Numbered from the stretch's first letter, positions 15,281 through 24,017 are shown. The stretch is DNA of 43,307 nt from an uncultured Clostridia bacterium (GCA_947624865.1 CANQMH010000008.1:1-43307), one strand, 5' to 3'. Program-made: numbers and translations. Notes: a model not told the origin generated them from the sequence alone.

Positions 15281-16519
15281 ATGAAACAATTTAAAACAAT
15301 ACTAAAGTTTGAGTTGATGAACTATTTAAAGAATAAAGTATTCGTCGGTGTTACTATATTTTTTGTAGCGGTTATTGCTTTTATAATGTTCTTACCGAGC
15401 ATTACAACTGTTTTTGACAGCGATGAGCAGGAGTATAGTGACGAACGTTCAATAATGTTGATCGGTGCAAAATCTGAAGAGAACGCCCAGTATGTTAAAA
15501 AAGCGTTTGCTGATGCATTTGAGGAATATGATGTTCGCATTGCAGGAGGCAGTATCGAAGATATAAAACAGCAGATTTTGTCAGGTAATGCTCAATGTGC
15601 CTTTGTTCTTGATAGTTTGATTTCGTACACATACTATGTTGATAACTTGTCTATGTACGATGAAAACACATCCAGGGCAGATGAGGTTTTGCGTAATGTT
15701 TATCGCAGGAATACAATGATTCAGGACGGCATTTCTCCTGAACAAGCAGATCAAATTCTATCCATGGAAATAGAACATAAGACTGAAAGTATTGGGAAAA
15801 ATCAGATGCAAAACTTCTTTTACACTTACATAATGATTTTTGCTCTCTATATGGTTATTCTGCTTTACGGACAGATGGTTGCTACAAATGTTGCTACCGA
15901 AAAAAGTTCAAGAGCGATGGAACTGCTCATTACAAGTGCAAAACCGACCTCGATGATGTTTGGAAAAGTAATTGCATCCTGCATGGCGGGCTTTATTCAG
16001 CTTCTATGTATATTCGGTTCAGCCTTTCTGTTTTTTAACTTTAATAAGGTAAATTGGGGCGATAATTCGATTATAAATTCTATTTTTAATATACCAATTG
16101 AATTACTGATTTATATGCTTCTGTTCTTTATACTCGGTTTCTTAATATATGCTTTTATGTATGGTGCTGTCGGTTCTACCACATCCAAGCTCGAAGATAT
16201 AAACACATCTGTTATGCCGATAACAATGCTGTTTATTATAGCTTTTATTGTTGTAATTTTCTCAATGTCAAGCGGCAATTTAGATAATGTAATGATGATA
16301 ATATGCTCATATATTCCGTTTACATCTCCAATGGCAATGTTTACTCGTATAGCAATGAGCACAGTGCCATGGTATGAAATAGTAATTTCTGTTGGAATTC
16401 TTATTGGTTCAGTTTTCGGAGTCGGCGTAATTTCAGCAAAGATTTATCGTGTAGGCGTTTTGCTCTATGGTACAACTCCGAAAATAGGCTCTGTTTTGAA
16501 ATCAATATTAAAAGTATAA
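15281..16519 (+). CDS. ABC-2 type exporter permease (NatB/YhaP type)
   Basis: 412-aa membrane subunit. The N-terminal helix (residues about 20-45) is followed by a large extracytoplasmic loop, then a cluster of five or six helices in the C-terminal half (FYTYIMIFALYMVILLYG onward), the standard ABC-2 layout. The cytoplasmic ATEKSSRAMELLITSAKP motif is typical of NatB/YhaP proteins. I start at the ATG at 15281, 10 bases past AGGGGT; a GTG at 15269 overlaps that site. Substrate unknown. Confidence 0.88.
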   Translation: MKQFKTILKFELMNYLKNKVFVGVTIFFVAVIAFIMFLPSITTVFDSDEQEYSDERSIMLIGAKSEENAQYVKKAFADAFEEYDVRIAGGSIEDIKQQILSGNAQCAFVLDSLISYTYYVDNLSMYDENTSRADEVLRNVYRRNTMIQDGISPEQADQILSMEIEHKTESIGKNQMQNFFYTYIMIFALYMVILLYGQMVATNVATEKSSRAMELLITSAKPTSMMFGKVIASCMAGFIQLLCIFGSAFLFFNFNKVNWGDNSIINSIFNIPIELLIYMLLFFILGFLIYAFMYGAVGSTTSKLEDINTSVMPITMLFIIAFIVVIFSMSSGNLDNVMMIICSYIPFTSPMAMFTRIAMSTVPWYEIVISVGILIGSVFGVGVISAKIYRVGVLLYGTTPKIGSVLKSILKV

Positions 16520-16548
16520 ATATAAAGATTTAATATGTAAATTTACTT

Positions 16549-16580
16549 AATGGATGTCGCTTTGGCGGCATCCATTTTTT
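16549..16580 (+). terminator. intrinsic terminator of the exporter operon
   Basis: AATGGATGTCGC (16549-16560) pairs with GCGGCATCCATT (16565-16576), loop TTTG, followed by a T tract. Between 16581 and 16724 nothing is recognised. Confidence 0.88.
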
Positions 16581-16724
16581 AAAGTTTTAATGTACATTTG
16601 CAAAATTGCTTTGCTGTGTCTTATGTCAGCATAAAAAAATAGTAAGTAAAAATGCTATGAAATATAAAAACAGAGGTTTCTGAGTTGTTATTTTGACTTT
16701 TTAATTAAAATTAAATTTATTTTG

Positions 16725-16753
16725 TTTACTTTATGTTAATTTAGTGATATAAT
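16725..16753 (+). promoter_or_regulatory. promoter of the DUF4062 gene
   Basis: TTTACT (16725-16730), 17-bp spacer, TATAAT (16748-16753), then a very AT-rich leader to the GAGGAG site at 16850. The long AT-rich flank suggests horizontally acquired DNA. Confidence 0.65.
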
Positions 16754-16857
16754 ATAACAAAATTAGACATATATTATATTTAAAATTATAAATATAAAAG
16801 ATTTATCTTTTTAATATTTTAAATAAAATTAATTAATATTAAGAAAAGAGGAGTTAT

Positions 16858-17802
16858 ATGGCAAACAAACAAATCAAACAACACGTTCCAATTTTTATTT
16901 CTTCAACATATGAGGATTTAATTCCTTATCGTGATGAGGTTAAACGAGTTTTGAATCGTCTTGAACAGATAGTTAAAGGTATGGAATTTTTTGGTTCTAA
17001 ACCTCAAGATTCACTGTCAGTATGTCTATCGCAACTAAAAGAATGCAAGTTATTTATAAGCATTATCGGAATGAGATATGGTTCAATTGATAAAGAAGCC
17101 GGCTTGTCATATACACAATTAGAATACAATGAAGCAATTAAACAGGGAATCCCGACATTAATATATATAATTGATGAAAACCATCCCATACCGTCTAAAT
17201 TTGTGGACAGAGACAATAAAGCAGAAAAACTTGAATTATTTAAAACAGAGCTAAAGAAAAGGCATACGGTTAGTTTTTTTAAATCTCCGGAAGACTTAGG
17301 AAATAAGATATCAAATGATGTCATTAATGTTCTTTCATCTCTGGAAGAAATCAGTATAGATTCTGAAAAGGCGGTTAATATTCAAGAAGATGATTTTGTT
17401 GATATAATAAATAAATTTTTTGAAAGACCTGCAAAGTATCAGGGGTTTGAAGGAATACTTACATTAAAAATATTATCAGAACCTTTTGGAAAAAATATAA
17501 AAAATGAACTTCTCAATGCTTTTGGATTGGAATTAGGTAATACACTTTATACGCGCGCAAGTTTAATAGATATAAATAAAGATGAAAAAGAGATTTATGT
17601 TTATGCAGATGGAAAGCGTGCTGATTGGCTTGAAAAAGCATCAAAAGGATGTACAATTAAAGTAAAAGTCAAAACGGTTTACGGAGTCCTAAAAGAATTT
17701 TATTCTCATGATAGCGGCAGAATTCTTAGAGATGTTACTTATATTGGACTTGTTATTACAGAGGGTATTTCAATTCAGTATAAAAAAGATATAAAAAATT
17801 AA
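16858..17802 (+). CDS. DUF4062 domain protein, possible NTD/TIR-like sensor or effector
   Basis: 314 aa. The N-terminal DUF4062 domain spans about residues 7-155: VPIFISSTYEDLIPYRD, a GMEFFG strand, ECKLFISIIGMRYGS and SYTQLEYNEAIKQGIPTLIY. DUF4062 has a TIR-like flavodoxin-type fold and occurs at the N-terminus of signalling and defence proteins. The C-terminal half (residues 175-314) is a separate small beta-rich domain (YGVLKEFYSHDSGRI) that I do not recognise. No NTPase or protease partner domain is attached, so it stands alone. The role could be defence or stress signalling; this is inference. Confidence 0.75.
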   Translation: MANKQIKQHVPIFISSTYEDLIPYRDEVKRVLNRLEQIVKGMEFFGSKPQDSLSVCLSQLKECKLFISIIGMRYGSIDKEAGLSYTQLEYNEAIKQGIPTLIYIIDENHPIPSKFVDRDNKAEKLELFKTELKKRHTVSFFKSPEDLGNKISNDVINVLSSLEEISIDSEKAVNIQEDDFVDIINKFFERPAKYQGFEGILTLKILSEPFGKNIKNELLNAFGLELGNTLYTRASLIDINKDEKEIYVYADGKRADWLEKASKGCTIKVKVKTVYGVLKEFYSHDSGRILRDVTYIGLVITEGISIQYKKDIKN

Positions 17803-17894
17803 AATATAATAAAGCTTATTATAAGTAAAATACATAAAAATGATCATGTGGTTTTTTAATAAACAGCAACGATATGTTGTCTACGGAGAAACAA

Positions 17895-18031
17895 ATGAAA
17901 ATAGGTGCTTGAAAGTTTGCGGTAACAAGTGATATAATTGAAAATATGAATGCAATCAAAATGCCGTTGCACGCGCTTCATCAGAAAATATTAAATTAGT
18001 GGTTTTCCCTGAATGTTCTATAAATTTTTTT
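17895..18031 (+). pseudogene. nitrilase/carbon-nitrogen hydrolase N-terminal remnant
   Basis: An ATG with GGAG upstream opens MKIGA, but the next codon, expected to be Cys, is TGA (17910-17912). The reading continues as KFAVTSDIIENMNAIK, shifts frame near 17960, and resumes as NAVARASSENIKLVVFPECSI, the recognisable beginning of nitrilase-superfamily enzymes including the Glu of the FPE motif. The catalytic Lys and Cys regions are absent. It now runs in frame into the acetyltransferase gene. Confidence 0.65.
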
Positions 18032-18043
18032 GGATGTGGTAAT

Positions 18044-18634
18044 ATGACAGAAAAAGAAAAAATGCTTTCATGCAAGATGTATGACGCAAACAATGATAAA
18101 GAACTTTTAAAAGAACGTACCGATTGCAAGGATTTGTGCCATAAATTTAACAGCTTACTTCCGTCAGAAACCAACAGGCAAATGGAGTTGCTAAAAAAGA
18201 TATTAGGCAAAACAAAGAATGATTTCTGTATTATGTCGCCGTTTTGGTGTGATTACGGATATAACATTGAAATTGGAGAAAATTTTTTTGCAAACCATAA
18301 TCTTGTAATTCTTGACGGCGCAAAAGTAAAATTCGGAGATAATGTTTTTGTTGCGCCTGACTGCGGATTCTATACAGCAGGACATCCTATTGATTATGAA
18401 CGCAGAAACGCAGGATTGGAATATGCTTATCCGATTACGGTGGGAGATAATGTATGGATTGGCGGAGGAGTAAAAGTTATGCCGGGAGTGACCATCGGAA
18501 GCAATGTCGTAATAGGGGGAGGCAGCGTTGTAACAAAAGATATTCCAGATAATGTTGTGGCCGTCGGTAACCCATGCCGAGTACTTAGAGCAATTACTGA
18601 TGATGATAAGAAAACTGACTTTAATCTTTATTAA
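18044..18634 (+). CDS. sugar O-acetyltransferase (maltose/galactoside acetyltransferase family)
   Basis: Acetyl-CoA-dependent transfer to a sugar hydroxyl, cytoplasmic. N-terminal Mac domain (MTEKEKMLSCKMYDANN) followed by left-handed beta-helix hexapeptide repeats (residues about 75-190) with the catalytic-site motif YTAGHPID, and the end motif PITVGDNVWIGGG to GGGSVVTKDIP. Length 196 aa is normal. The start at 18044 lacks a strong ribosome site because the upstream region is the nitrilase remnant; an upstream in-frame GTG at 17999 would add 15 remnant residues. Confidence 0.9.
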   Translation: MTEKEKMLSCKMYDANNDKELLKERTDCKDLCHKFNSLLPSETNRQMELLKKILGKTKNDFCIMSPFWCDYGYNIEIGENFFANHNLVILDGAKVKFGDNVFVAPDCGFYTAGHPIDYERRNAGLEYAYPITVGDNVWIGGGVKVMPGVTIGSNVVIGGGSVVTKDIPDNVVAVGNPCRVLRAITDDDKKTDFNLY

Positions 18635-18675
18635 AAAACAGGACTTTCCCGACATAATGGGAAGTCCTGTTTTTT
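18633..18675 (+). terminator. intrinsic terminator after the acetyltransferase
   Basis: A long stem, AAAAAACAGGACTT (from 18633) pairing with AAGTCCTGTTTTTT, extended by CCC/GGG with one bulged T, loop GACATAAT. The stem itself supplies the U tract. Confidence 0.9.
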
Positions 18676-18761
18676 ACCTAACATTATAATTTTACCATAT
18701 TTATAAATTAACTTCAATACATTTTATAAAAATAAAAAATTATTTATTTTAAATAAAAGTG

Positions 18762-18790
18762 TTGACAATGTTAAAAATATACAGTATAAT
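18762..18790 (+). promoter_or_regulatory. full-consensus promoter of an unassigned transcript
   Basis: TTGACA (18762-18767), exactly 17 bp, TATAAT (18785-18790). Start site expected near 18797. Both hexamers match consensus in every position, so strong transcription is expected of a region with no normal gene. Confidence 0.85.
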
Positions 18791-18824
18791 ATAGACAAAG
18801 AAAAGGCAGAAGGAGGTTTTAAAT

Positions 18825-18893
18825 ATGAAAACAAGAAAACCTTTTTTAAATCATATTAAAGATTATATTCGGAGTTTGCCGCCTAATATGTAA
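18825..18893 (+). CDS. 22-aa peptide ORF with ideal translation signals
   Basis: AGGAGG (18811-18816) sits 8 bases before the ATG. The peptide begins MKTRKPFLNH and ends SLPPNM; it is basic, has no signal peptide and no cysteines, and no family was recognised. The strong promoter and ribosome site argue that it is translated. It could be a signalling peptide, a type I toxin or a leader peptide for the structured RNA downstream. The absence of a hydrophobic helix argues against a classical membrane toxin. Confidence 0.45.
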   Translation: MKTRKPFLNHIKDYIRSLPPNM

Positions 18894-19339
18894 TACCGAA
18901 TACATTAGGTAAAGGTTAAAACTAACTTGTTTGTGTCGGAATAACTGATCATTTTAATGTTATAAAACATAATTCATATTTTTAGATCAAGTAATAGTAT
19001 TCCGAATTCATCTTATACAGCCTTCCTCCAGAAATAAATAATGATGTCAAGTGAAACATGATAACCAATAATAATAAGGCTGTAATTGTCCCAATAAGAA
19101 AATTTTAATTTCTTGCTCATTGTATTTCGGTAAAATTGATTTTACTATTATAATTTAATATATAGTTGGAAATTTATTTATGGTGGTTAGACCAATGAAG
19201 AGTTAAACTTTTATTCTGAAGAACGGAGATTAATTCCAATGTACATTTAATTATTTCCTTAATATTTTAATACGGAGGATGAGTCCAAAGTACAATTTAG
19301 TTTAACTTATTAATCTAAATAATATTTTCATTAGTATAA

Positions 19340-19371
19340 GAGGTGACTGCAGTAACAGTCACCTCATTTTT
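19340..19371 (+). terminator. intrinsic terminator of the 18.8-19.4 kb transcript
   Basis: Perfect 10-bp stem GAGGTGACTG (19340-19349) with CAGTCACCTC (19356-19365), loop CAGTAA, followed by ATTTTTG. Confidence 0.88.
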
Positions 19372-19529
19372 GTGTCTATAAATACTTTGAACCATCATAT
19401 AAGCTGTTTGAGTTTTTTTATATTAAAAAGCAAGAGTATCATTTTGCTAATACGGTTTTATTGTAAAACGCAAATAAATGCCAAACATAGTTTTAATAAT
19501 CACATTTTTAAATAATAACCAAAAAAATA

Positions 19530-19558
19530 TTGACAAAAAATAATTTATGTATTACAAT
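19530..19558 (+). promoter_or_regulatory. promoter candidate for the secreted protease, with long leader
   Basis: TTGACA (19530-19535), 17 bp, TACAAT (19553-19558). This leaves a leader of roughly 450 nt before the protease gene at 20021. The leader contains an ACAGCA/TGCTGT hairpin near 19750 and a tiny MVLN ORF after GGGAGGAG at 19831. The stretch 19372-19529 shows nothing else. Confidence 0.5.
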
Positions 19559-19738
19559 TGTTATATATTGACATAATAACAAACAAATATCATTCTATAT
19601 TTGCTGATGCTAATTTGATATTCTAAGGACAGTTTTTATAAATAGAGTATTTATTAACTACAACATATTAAATAGATAAAAAATATAGTATAGCATACTT
19701 AATTTTTTTTGGAAAAAATGAATTATAATGCATTATTA

Positions 19739-19831
19739 ATGAGTAATAAACAGCAGTTTGCTGTCATGCGCGTTATTATTTATTTAATGCTTTTATATTG
19801 TGGAAATAATATGAATAAGGGAGGAGTATAA
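19739..19831 (+). CDS. possible 30-aa hydrophobic small ORF in the protease leader
   Basis: ATG at 19739 to TAA at 19829-19831 encodes a peptide with a hydrophobic middle (VIIYLMLLYCGN). There is only a poor ribosome site upstream, while a strong GGGAGGAG lies at its end and serves a 4-codon ORF that overlaps its stop. It may be chance; listed because the leader is unusually long. Confidence 0.2.
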   Translation: MSNKQQFAVMRVIIYLMLLYCGNNMNKGGV

Positions 19832-20020
19832 TGGTTTTAAATTAAATAAGTTTGAAAATGCTGTAGAAATTACAATGAGGCCGTAATTGAAATAAATTTA
19901 AAGCCTTTCAGTTAATTTCAGTGACTCAGTTTTAACACAAAATTTTAGACAGCAAAAAAGCTTTATTTCTCAAAAAGATTAAAAGCAAAAGAGAAAAAAT
20001 TATTTGTTAGGAGGATTACT

Positions 20021-22720
20021 ATGAAAAAGAAAAAGTTAAAAAAGACACTTAGTGTAGTTTTATCATCAGTCATATTTTTTAGTGCAATATCTATTGGAAA
20101 TGCCGGATTTGTTTCCGCGGCAGAAATTGATGATACCACTGAAGATTTGTACAACAAAACTGTAATTTCATCAAAAGATGTTGATTTTGAAATCATATAT
20201 AGTGATGAATACAAACAATACTTAAAAGACTTAGAGAACGGGGATATTGAAAAATACGGCGATGTTGTACCGTCTATGTTACCTGCAATACCTGCCAATA
20301 CATATCAAGACGACATTGCCCCTGCGGCAATATATCTCCCATCAAAGTATGATCCTAGAAATACAGGCAAAACATCGTCGGTAAAGAATCAAACTTGGCG
20401 TGGATTATGTTGGGATTTTTCTGCTTTAGCAGGTGCGGAACAGGCGCTTATAAAAAGAACAGGTAAAGAGTATGATTTATCTGAAAATTATTATAATTAT
20501 CTCATGGCGGCAGATGCGCTTGGATCAAATAAAACTAATCCATTTTCATATGGAACACGATTTCTGAATAGTGGCGGATGGGCAGAAAATGTTTTTTCTG
20601 CGATGATGGTTCAGCGTGGACCGCTTCTTGAAACAGAGTTTCCGTATTCGGTAACAGACGATCTTGAAAGCACTGATATTTTTACTTCTCAACCTGCAGT
20701 ATATGCATATGCGTATGATGATTTTCCCGCTATATCAGGTGATCTGACAACAAGTGTTATGAATGCGCGTGTTAACAAGATTAAAGAGGCTGTTTATGAA
20801 AATGGATCATGTAATATTTATCAAGATTTCAGTAATGTTTACAATAAGTATTTTAACAGCACAAATTTCTCTCTTTATATTCCTGTTACTGAATCAACAT
20901 ATCTTACGCATTCTCTTTGCATTGTAGGTTGGGATGATTCATATAGTAAAGATAATTTTAACGTGACGCCTAATAATGACGGAGCTTTTATTGTTAAAAA
21001 TAGCTGGGGAAGCGGTTACGGAGAATCAGGTTATTATTATCTATCATATGAGGATTATTTTATATATAAAAGCGAAATGTCGTCTGTTAAAGATATGACG
21101 GATGAAGCTAAGTATGACAAAATTAATTATTATACTGAGTATTCACCTACAAAAATAAAACTTCAACATCAAGACTCATTCTTCATAGCAAACGTTTACG
21201 ATGCTGAAATATATACAAAGCAGGAACTTGCAGCTGTTGGAATTCAAACTCTGTATGATAATGCGAGATTTGAAATATATGTTAACCCTTATAATGCTAC
21301 TCTAAGTACGGATTCACTAACGAAAGTATATAGCGGTGTTGCAGAAAATGCAGGATATCACACATTTGAACTTGATACCCCTGTGAATATACAAAGTTCT
21401 GACGGAAAATATGCTGTTGCAATTAAGTTTTTGTCAGATGGTTCTAATGACCCTGTATATAGCTATATATCAGTTGAACAAGAATATGAAGATTATAAGC
21501 CTGCAAATGATGGTGAAAGTTTCTATTCCGTGACAGGAAATTCATGGAATGATTTTTCGTCAGACGGTATGAATTTTTATATCAATGCATACTCAAACTA
21601 TATTAATGAGTATAATAATGATTCTTTAAGCATAAGATTTTATAAGCCTGATTCATGGGATGACAACATAAAAATACACATTTGGGACACAGTTTCATCA
21701 AACACTTCATGGCCCGGTGTTGTCATGAAAAAGATTTCAGATGGAATATATCAATATGACAACTATAAAATTCAAAATTGTAAAATTATTATAAACGATA
21801 ACAGCGGCCATCAAACCTCAGATCTTACCGTTTCAGGCCGAGTTACTGTAAAAGATGACAAAGTTATAAAAAGAAGCAGTAAGCCGATAGAAGTAAAATT
21901 TAAAAAGCCTTCCTCTTGGAGCGATGACGTTAAAATATACTATTATTCTAATGATATAAGAAAAATTGAGAGAAGTGCATGGCCAGGAGAAAATATGAAA
22001 AATATAGGTGAAGGCTACTATACCTATACAATAACAGATATGGACTCGGTAAGAATAATCTTTACTGATGGAAGTTATCAGATTCCGGGAGTAAATCAGC
22101 CTGGAATCGTTGTAAACGCAGGTCAAAAACTTGTATTTGAGGATAATAAATATTCATATGAAGATGTACCTACTCTGAATATTCTCTTCAAAAAGCCTTC
22201 TTCGTGGGGTAATAATATTTACATCCATATGTGGAATGCACAGGATTATGACACCACTTGGCCCGGTGAAAAAATGACGCTTCTTTCTAATGGTTACTAT
22301 CAGTATAAAAACAGTAATCTTTATAGCTGTAACGCAGTTATATCAGACAACAGAGGACATCAAACAAGTGACCTTGATTTAGTCGGCTGTAAAACTTTTA
22401 TAGACAATAAAATTATTGACAACTCTGAAGATAATATAAAAGTTACATTTTATAAACCGTCGTCATGGGGAAACAATATAAAGCTCTATTACTATACTAA
22501 CGACAGCAATGAAATATCTCCTCAGATCTGGCCGGGTTATACAATGGATGATAACGGAGATGGAACTTATACATATAATATAACAGATATGGCTTATGTT
22601 AGGGTGATTTTTACTGATGGAACAAATCAAACTCCATTAGCAAACAGACAAGGTTATCCTGTAATAGCAGGTCAACATCTAATTTATAATAAAGGAAATA
22701 TCACCTATCTGAATCTTTGA
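20021..22720 (+). CDS. secreted papain-like cysteine protease with four C-terminal CBM26-type starch-binding modules
   Basis: 899 aa. Signal peptide 1-34 (ending VSAAE), propeptide-like segment, then a C1A peptidase domain with catalytic Cys130 (RGLCWDFS), His297 (THSLCIVGWDD) and Asn327 (IVKNSWGSGYG), followed by a lectin-like beta domain (about 375-530). Four modules start near residues 537, 623, 719 and 806, each opening with a variant of FYKPSSWGNNIKLYYY and containing a conserved WPG. Modules 1 and 3 share GHQTSDL; 2 and 4 share ITDM and VIFTDG, so a two-module unit was duplicated. The modules resemble CBM26. No dockerin or sortase signal, so it is probably released or held on starch. 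Start follows AGGAGG. Confidence 0.85.
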   Translation: MKKKKLKKTLSVVLSSVIFFSAISIGNAGFVSAAEIDDTTEDLYNKTVISSKDVDFEIIYSDEYKQYLKDLENGDIEKYGDVVPSMLPAIPANTYQDDIAPAAIYLPSKYDPRNTGKTSSVKNQTWRGLCWDFSALAGAEQALIKRTGKEYDLSENYYNYLMAADALGSNKTNPFSYGTRFLNSGGWAENVFSAMMVQRGPLLETEFPYSVTDDLESTDIFTSQPAVYAYAYDDFPAISGDLTTSVMNARVNKIKEAVYENGSCNIYQDFSNVYNKYFNSTNFSLYIPVTESTYLTHSLCIVGWDDSYSKDNFNVTPNNDGAFIVKNSWGSGYGESGYYYLSYEDYFIYKSEMSSVKDMTDEAKYDKINYYTEYSPTKIKLQHQDSFFIANVYDAEIYTKQELAAVGIQTLYDNARFEIYVNPYNATLSTDSLTKVYSGVAENAGYHTFELDTPVNIQSSDGKYAVAIKFLSDGSNDPVYSYISVEQEYEDYKPANDGESFYSVTGNSWNDFSSDGMNFYINAYSNYINEYNNDSLSIRFYKPDSWDDNIKIHIWDTVSSNTSWPGVVMKKISDGIYQYDNYKIQNCKIIINDNSGHQTSDLTVSGRVTVKDDKVIKRSSKPIEVKFKKPSSWSDDVKIYYYSNDIRKIERSAWPGENMKNIGEGYYTYTITDMDSVRIIFTDGSYQIPGVNQPGIVVNAGQKLVFEDNKYSYEDVPTLNILFKKPSSWGNNIYIHMWNAQDYDTTWPGEKMTLLSNGYYQYKNSNLYSCNAVISDNRGHQTSDLDLVGCKTFIDNKIIDNSEDNIKVTFYKPSSWGNNIKLYYYTNDSNEISPQIWPGYTMDDNGDGTYTYNITDMAYVRVIFTDGTNQTPLANRQGYPVIAGQHLIYNKGNITYLNL

Positions 22721-22772
22721 TTTGTTTATAGTAAAAAATACTAATTAAATTTTTATTTAGGAGGATATTGTC

Positions 22773-23945
22773 ATGAAAATTATTAAAGGAATACTCTCAA
22801 CAACGATAGTATTTTTATTATCATTTTGTATGATTACCCAATTATGTGTAAGCGCAGTAACTAAAAATTATCCTGATTCAGAGTTAAAAGATAAGTTATA
22901 TATAGAAATTTGTACAGCAGAAGAATCAAATGCTCCGGGAGATAACTATACAAACGAATCGGTTTCTGTTTTGCAAGAAGCTATAAAAAAAGCTGAAGAG
23001 GTTTATAATGATCAGAATGCAACAGAAACTGATATTCAAAATGCCATAGATTCTCTTAAATCAGCTGTAGAAGGATTGACTAAACCGGATATTGACACAA
23101 AAGAGCTATGGAAACTAATTGAAGAATCAAAGTATTATACGGCACGAGGAAATAAATATACTCAAACAAGCTATAATGAATTTTCCGCTGCTTATTCCGA
23201 TGCTTGTGCAGCATATTACTATGGTCAGACACAAGAACAAGTTGACAGAGCAAAGGACGCGCTTGCCAGTGCTATGGCAAATTTAGAGATAGTGGAAGAT
23301 GTGGACAGAGAGATTATTGATGCACCTGATGTTTCGGAATCAAAAAATGTGCTGTTTTTAGAAATTCAATCAGCAGAAAAATCATGTTCTCCGGGAGATA
23401 ATTATACAATCGAGTCAGTTTCTGTTTTGCAAGAAGCTATAAAAAAAGCTGAAGAGATTTATAATGATCAGAATGCAACAGAAACTGATATTCAAAATGC
23501 CATAGATTCTCTTAAATCAGCTGTAGAAGGATTGACTAAACCGGATATTGACACAAAAGAGCTATGGAAACTAATTGAAGAATCAAAGTATTATACGGCA
23601 CGAGGAAATAAATATACTCAAACAAGCTATAATGAATTTTCCGCTGCTTATTCCGATGCTTGTGCAGCATATTACTATGGTCAGACACAAGAGCAAGTTG
23701 ATAGAGCAAAGGACGCACTTGCCAGTGCACTGGAAAACTTGGAGATAAAATATGCCGGTATTATGGGAGATGTAAACGGAGATAATGCAATTAGTATTAT
23801 TGATGCAACGCTGATACAAGAATATCTATCAAATTTTGTTGATTTTGATGATCTTCAGAAAATCAGTGCTGATTTTAATGATGATGGTCTTGTCAATGTA
23901 GCAGATGCCACTTGTATTCAAAAAAAATTAGTGAATATGGATTAA
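22773..23945 (+). CDS. secreted FIVAR-like repeat protein with C-terminal type I dockerin
   Basis: 390 aa with signal peptide (about 1-28). Two near-identical ~152-aa units each contain two three-helix FIVAR-like repeats (SVSVLQEAIKKAEEVYND... AIDSLKSAVEGL, then SYNEFSAAYSDACAAYYYG... ALASAMANLE). The C-terminal ~60 residues form a dockerin with two calcium loops: GDVNGDNAISIIDATLIQEYL (about 332) and ADFNDDGLVNVADATCIQKKL. It should dock onto a cohesin of a cellulosome/amylosome-type scaffold, with the FIVAR region as adhesion or spacer module. It lies 52 bp after the starch-binding protease and has its own GGAGG site. Confidence 0.88.
   Translation: MKIIKGILSTTIVFLLSFCMITQLCVSAVTKNYPDSELKDKLYIEICTAEESNAPGDNYTNESVSVLQEAIKKAEEVYNDQNATETDIQNAIDSLKSAVEGLTKPDIDTKELWKLIEESKYYTARGNKYTQTSYNEFSAAYSDACAAYYYGQTQEQVDRAKDALASAMANLEIVEDVDREIIDAPDVSESKNVLFLEIQSAEKSCSPGDNYTIESVSVLQEAIKKAEEIYNDQNATETDIQNAIDSLKSAVEGLTKPDIDTKELWKLIEESKYYTARGNKYTQTSYNEFSAAYSDACAAYYYGQTQEQVDRAKDALASALENLEIKYAGIMGDVNGDNAISIIDATLIQEYLSNFVDFDDLQKISADFNDDGLVNVADATCIQKKLVNMD
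22962..23272 (+). repeat. intragenic direct repeat copy 1 (311 bp)
   Basis: Matches 23418-23728 with four substitutions by eye (about 99% identity) and no gaps, offset 456 bp. Indicates a recent in-frame duplication within the dockerin gene. Confidence 0.9.
23418..23728 (+). repeat. intragenic direct repeat copy 2 (311 bp)
   Basis: Second copy of the repeat at 22962-23272. The segments between the copies, and at the outer ends, have diverged more, so only the middle was recently duplicated or homogenised. Confidence 0.9.
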
Positions 23946-23972
23946 TCTTTCTATTATGCTTCAATAATGCGG

Positions 23973-24000
23973 GCCGTCAGCTTAACGGCTGACGGCTTTA
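23973..24000 (+). terminator. hairpin after the dockerin gene
   Basis: GCCGTCAGC (23973-23981) with GCTGACGGC (23988-23996), 6-nt loop, short T run. Likely first of two terminators. Confidence 0.65.
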
Positions 24001-24017
24001 TGCATAATTAAAATTAT

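Larger units (their letters stand above)
18797..19371 (+). ncRNA. ~575-nt transcript with several helices, possible large structured RNA or small-peptide mRNA
   Basis: Bounded by a consensus promoter and an intrinsic terminator. Predicted helices: CCTAAT...ATTAGG (18882-18909) over the stop of a 22-codon ORF; TCGGAATA (near 18935) with TATTCCGA (near 18997), enclosing TGATC/GATCA; TACAGCCTT (near 19016) with AAGGCTGTA (near 19075); GTAAAAT/ATTTTAC (near 19131-19146). A CCTCC at about 19025 could mask the ORF's AGGAGG site. The length resembles large structured RNAs such as ROOL, but I cannot confirm membership. Confidence 0.4.
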
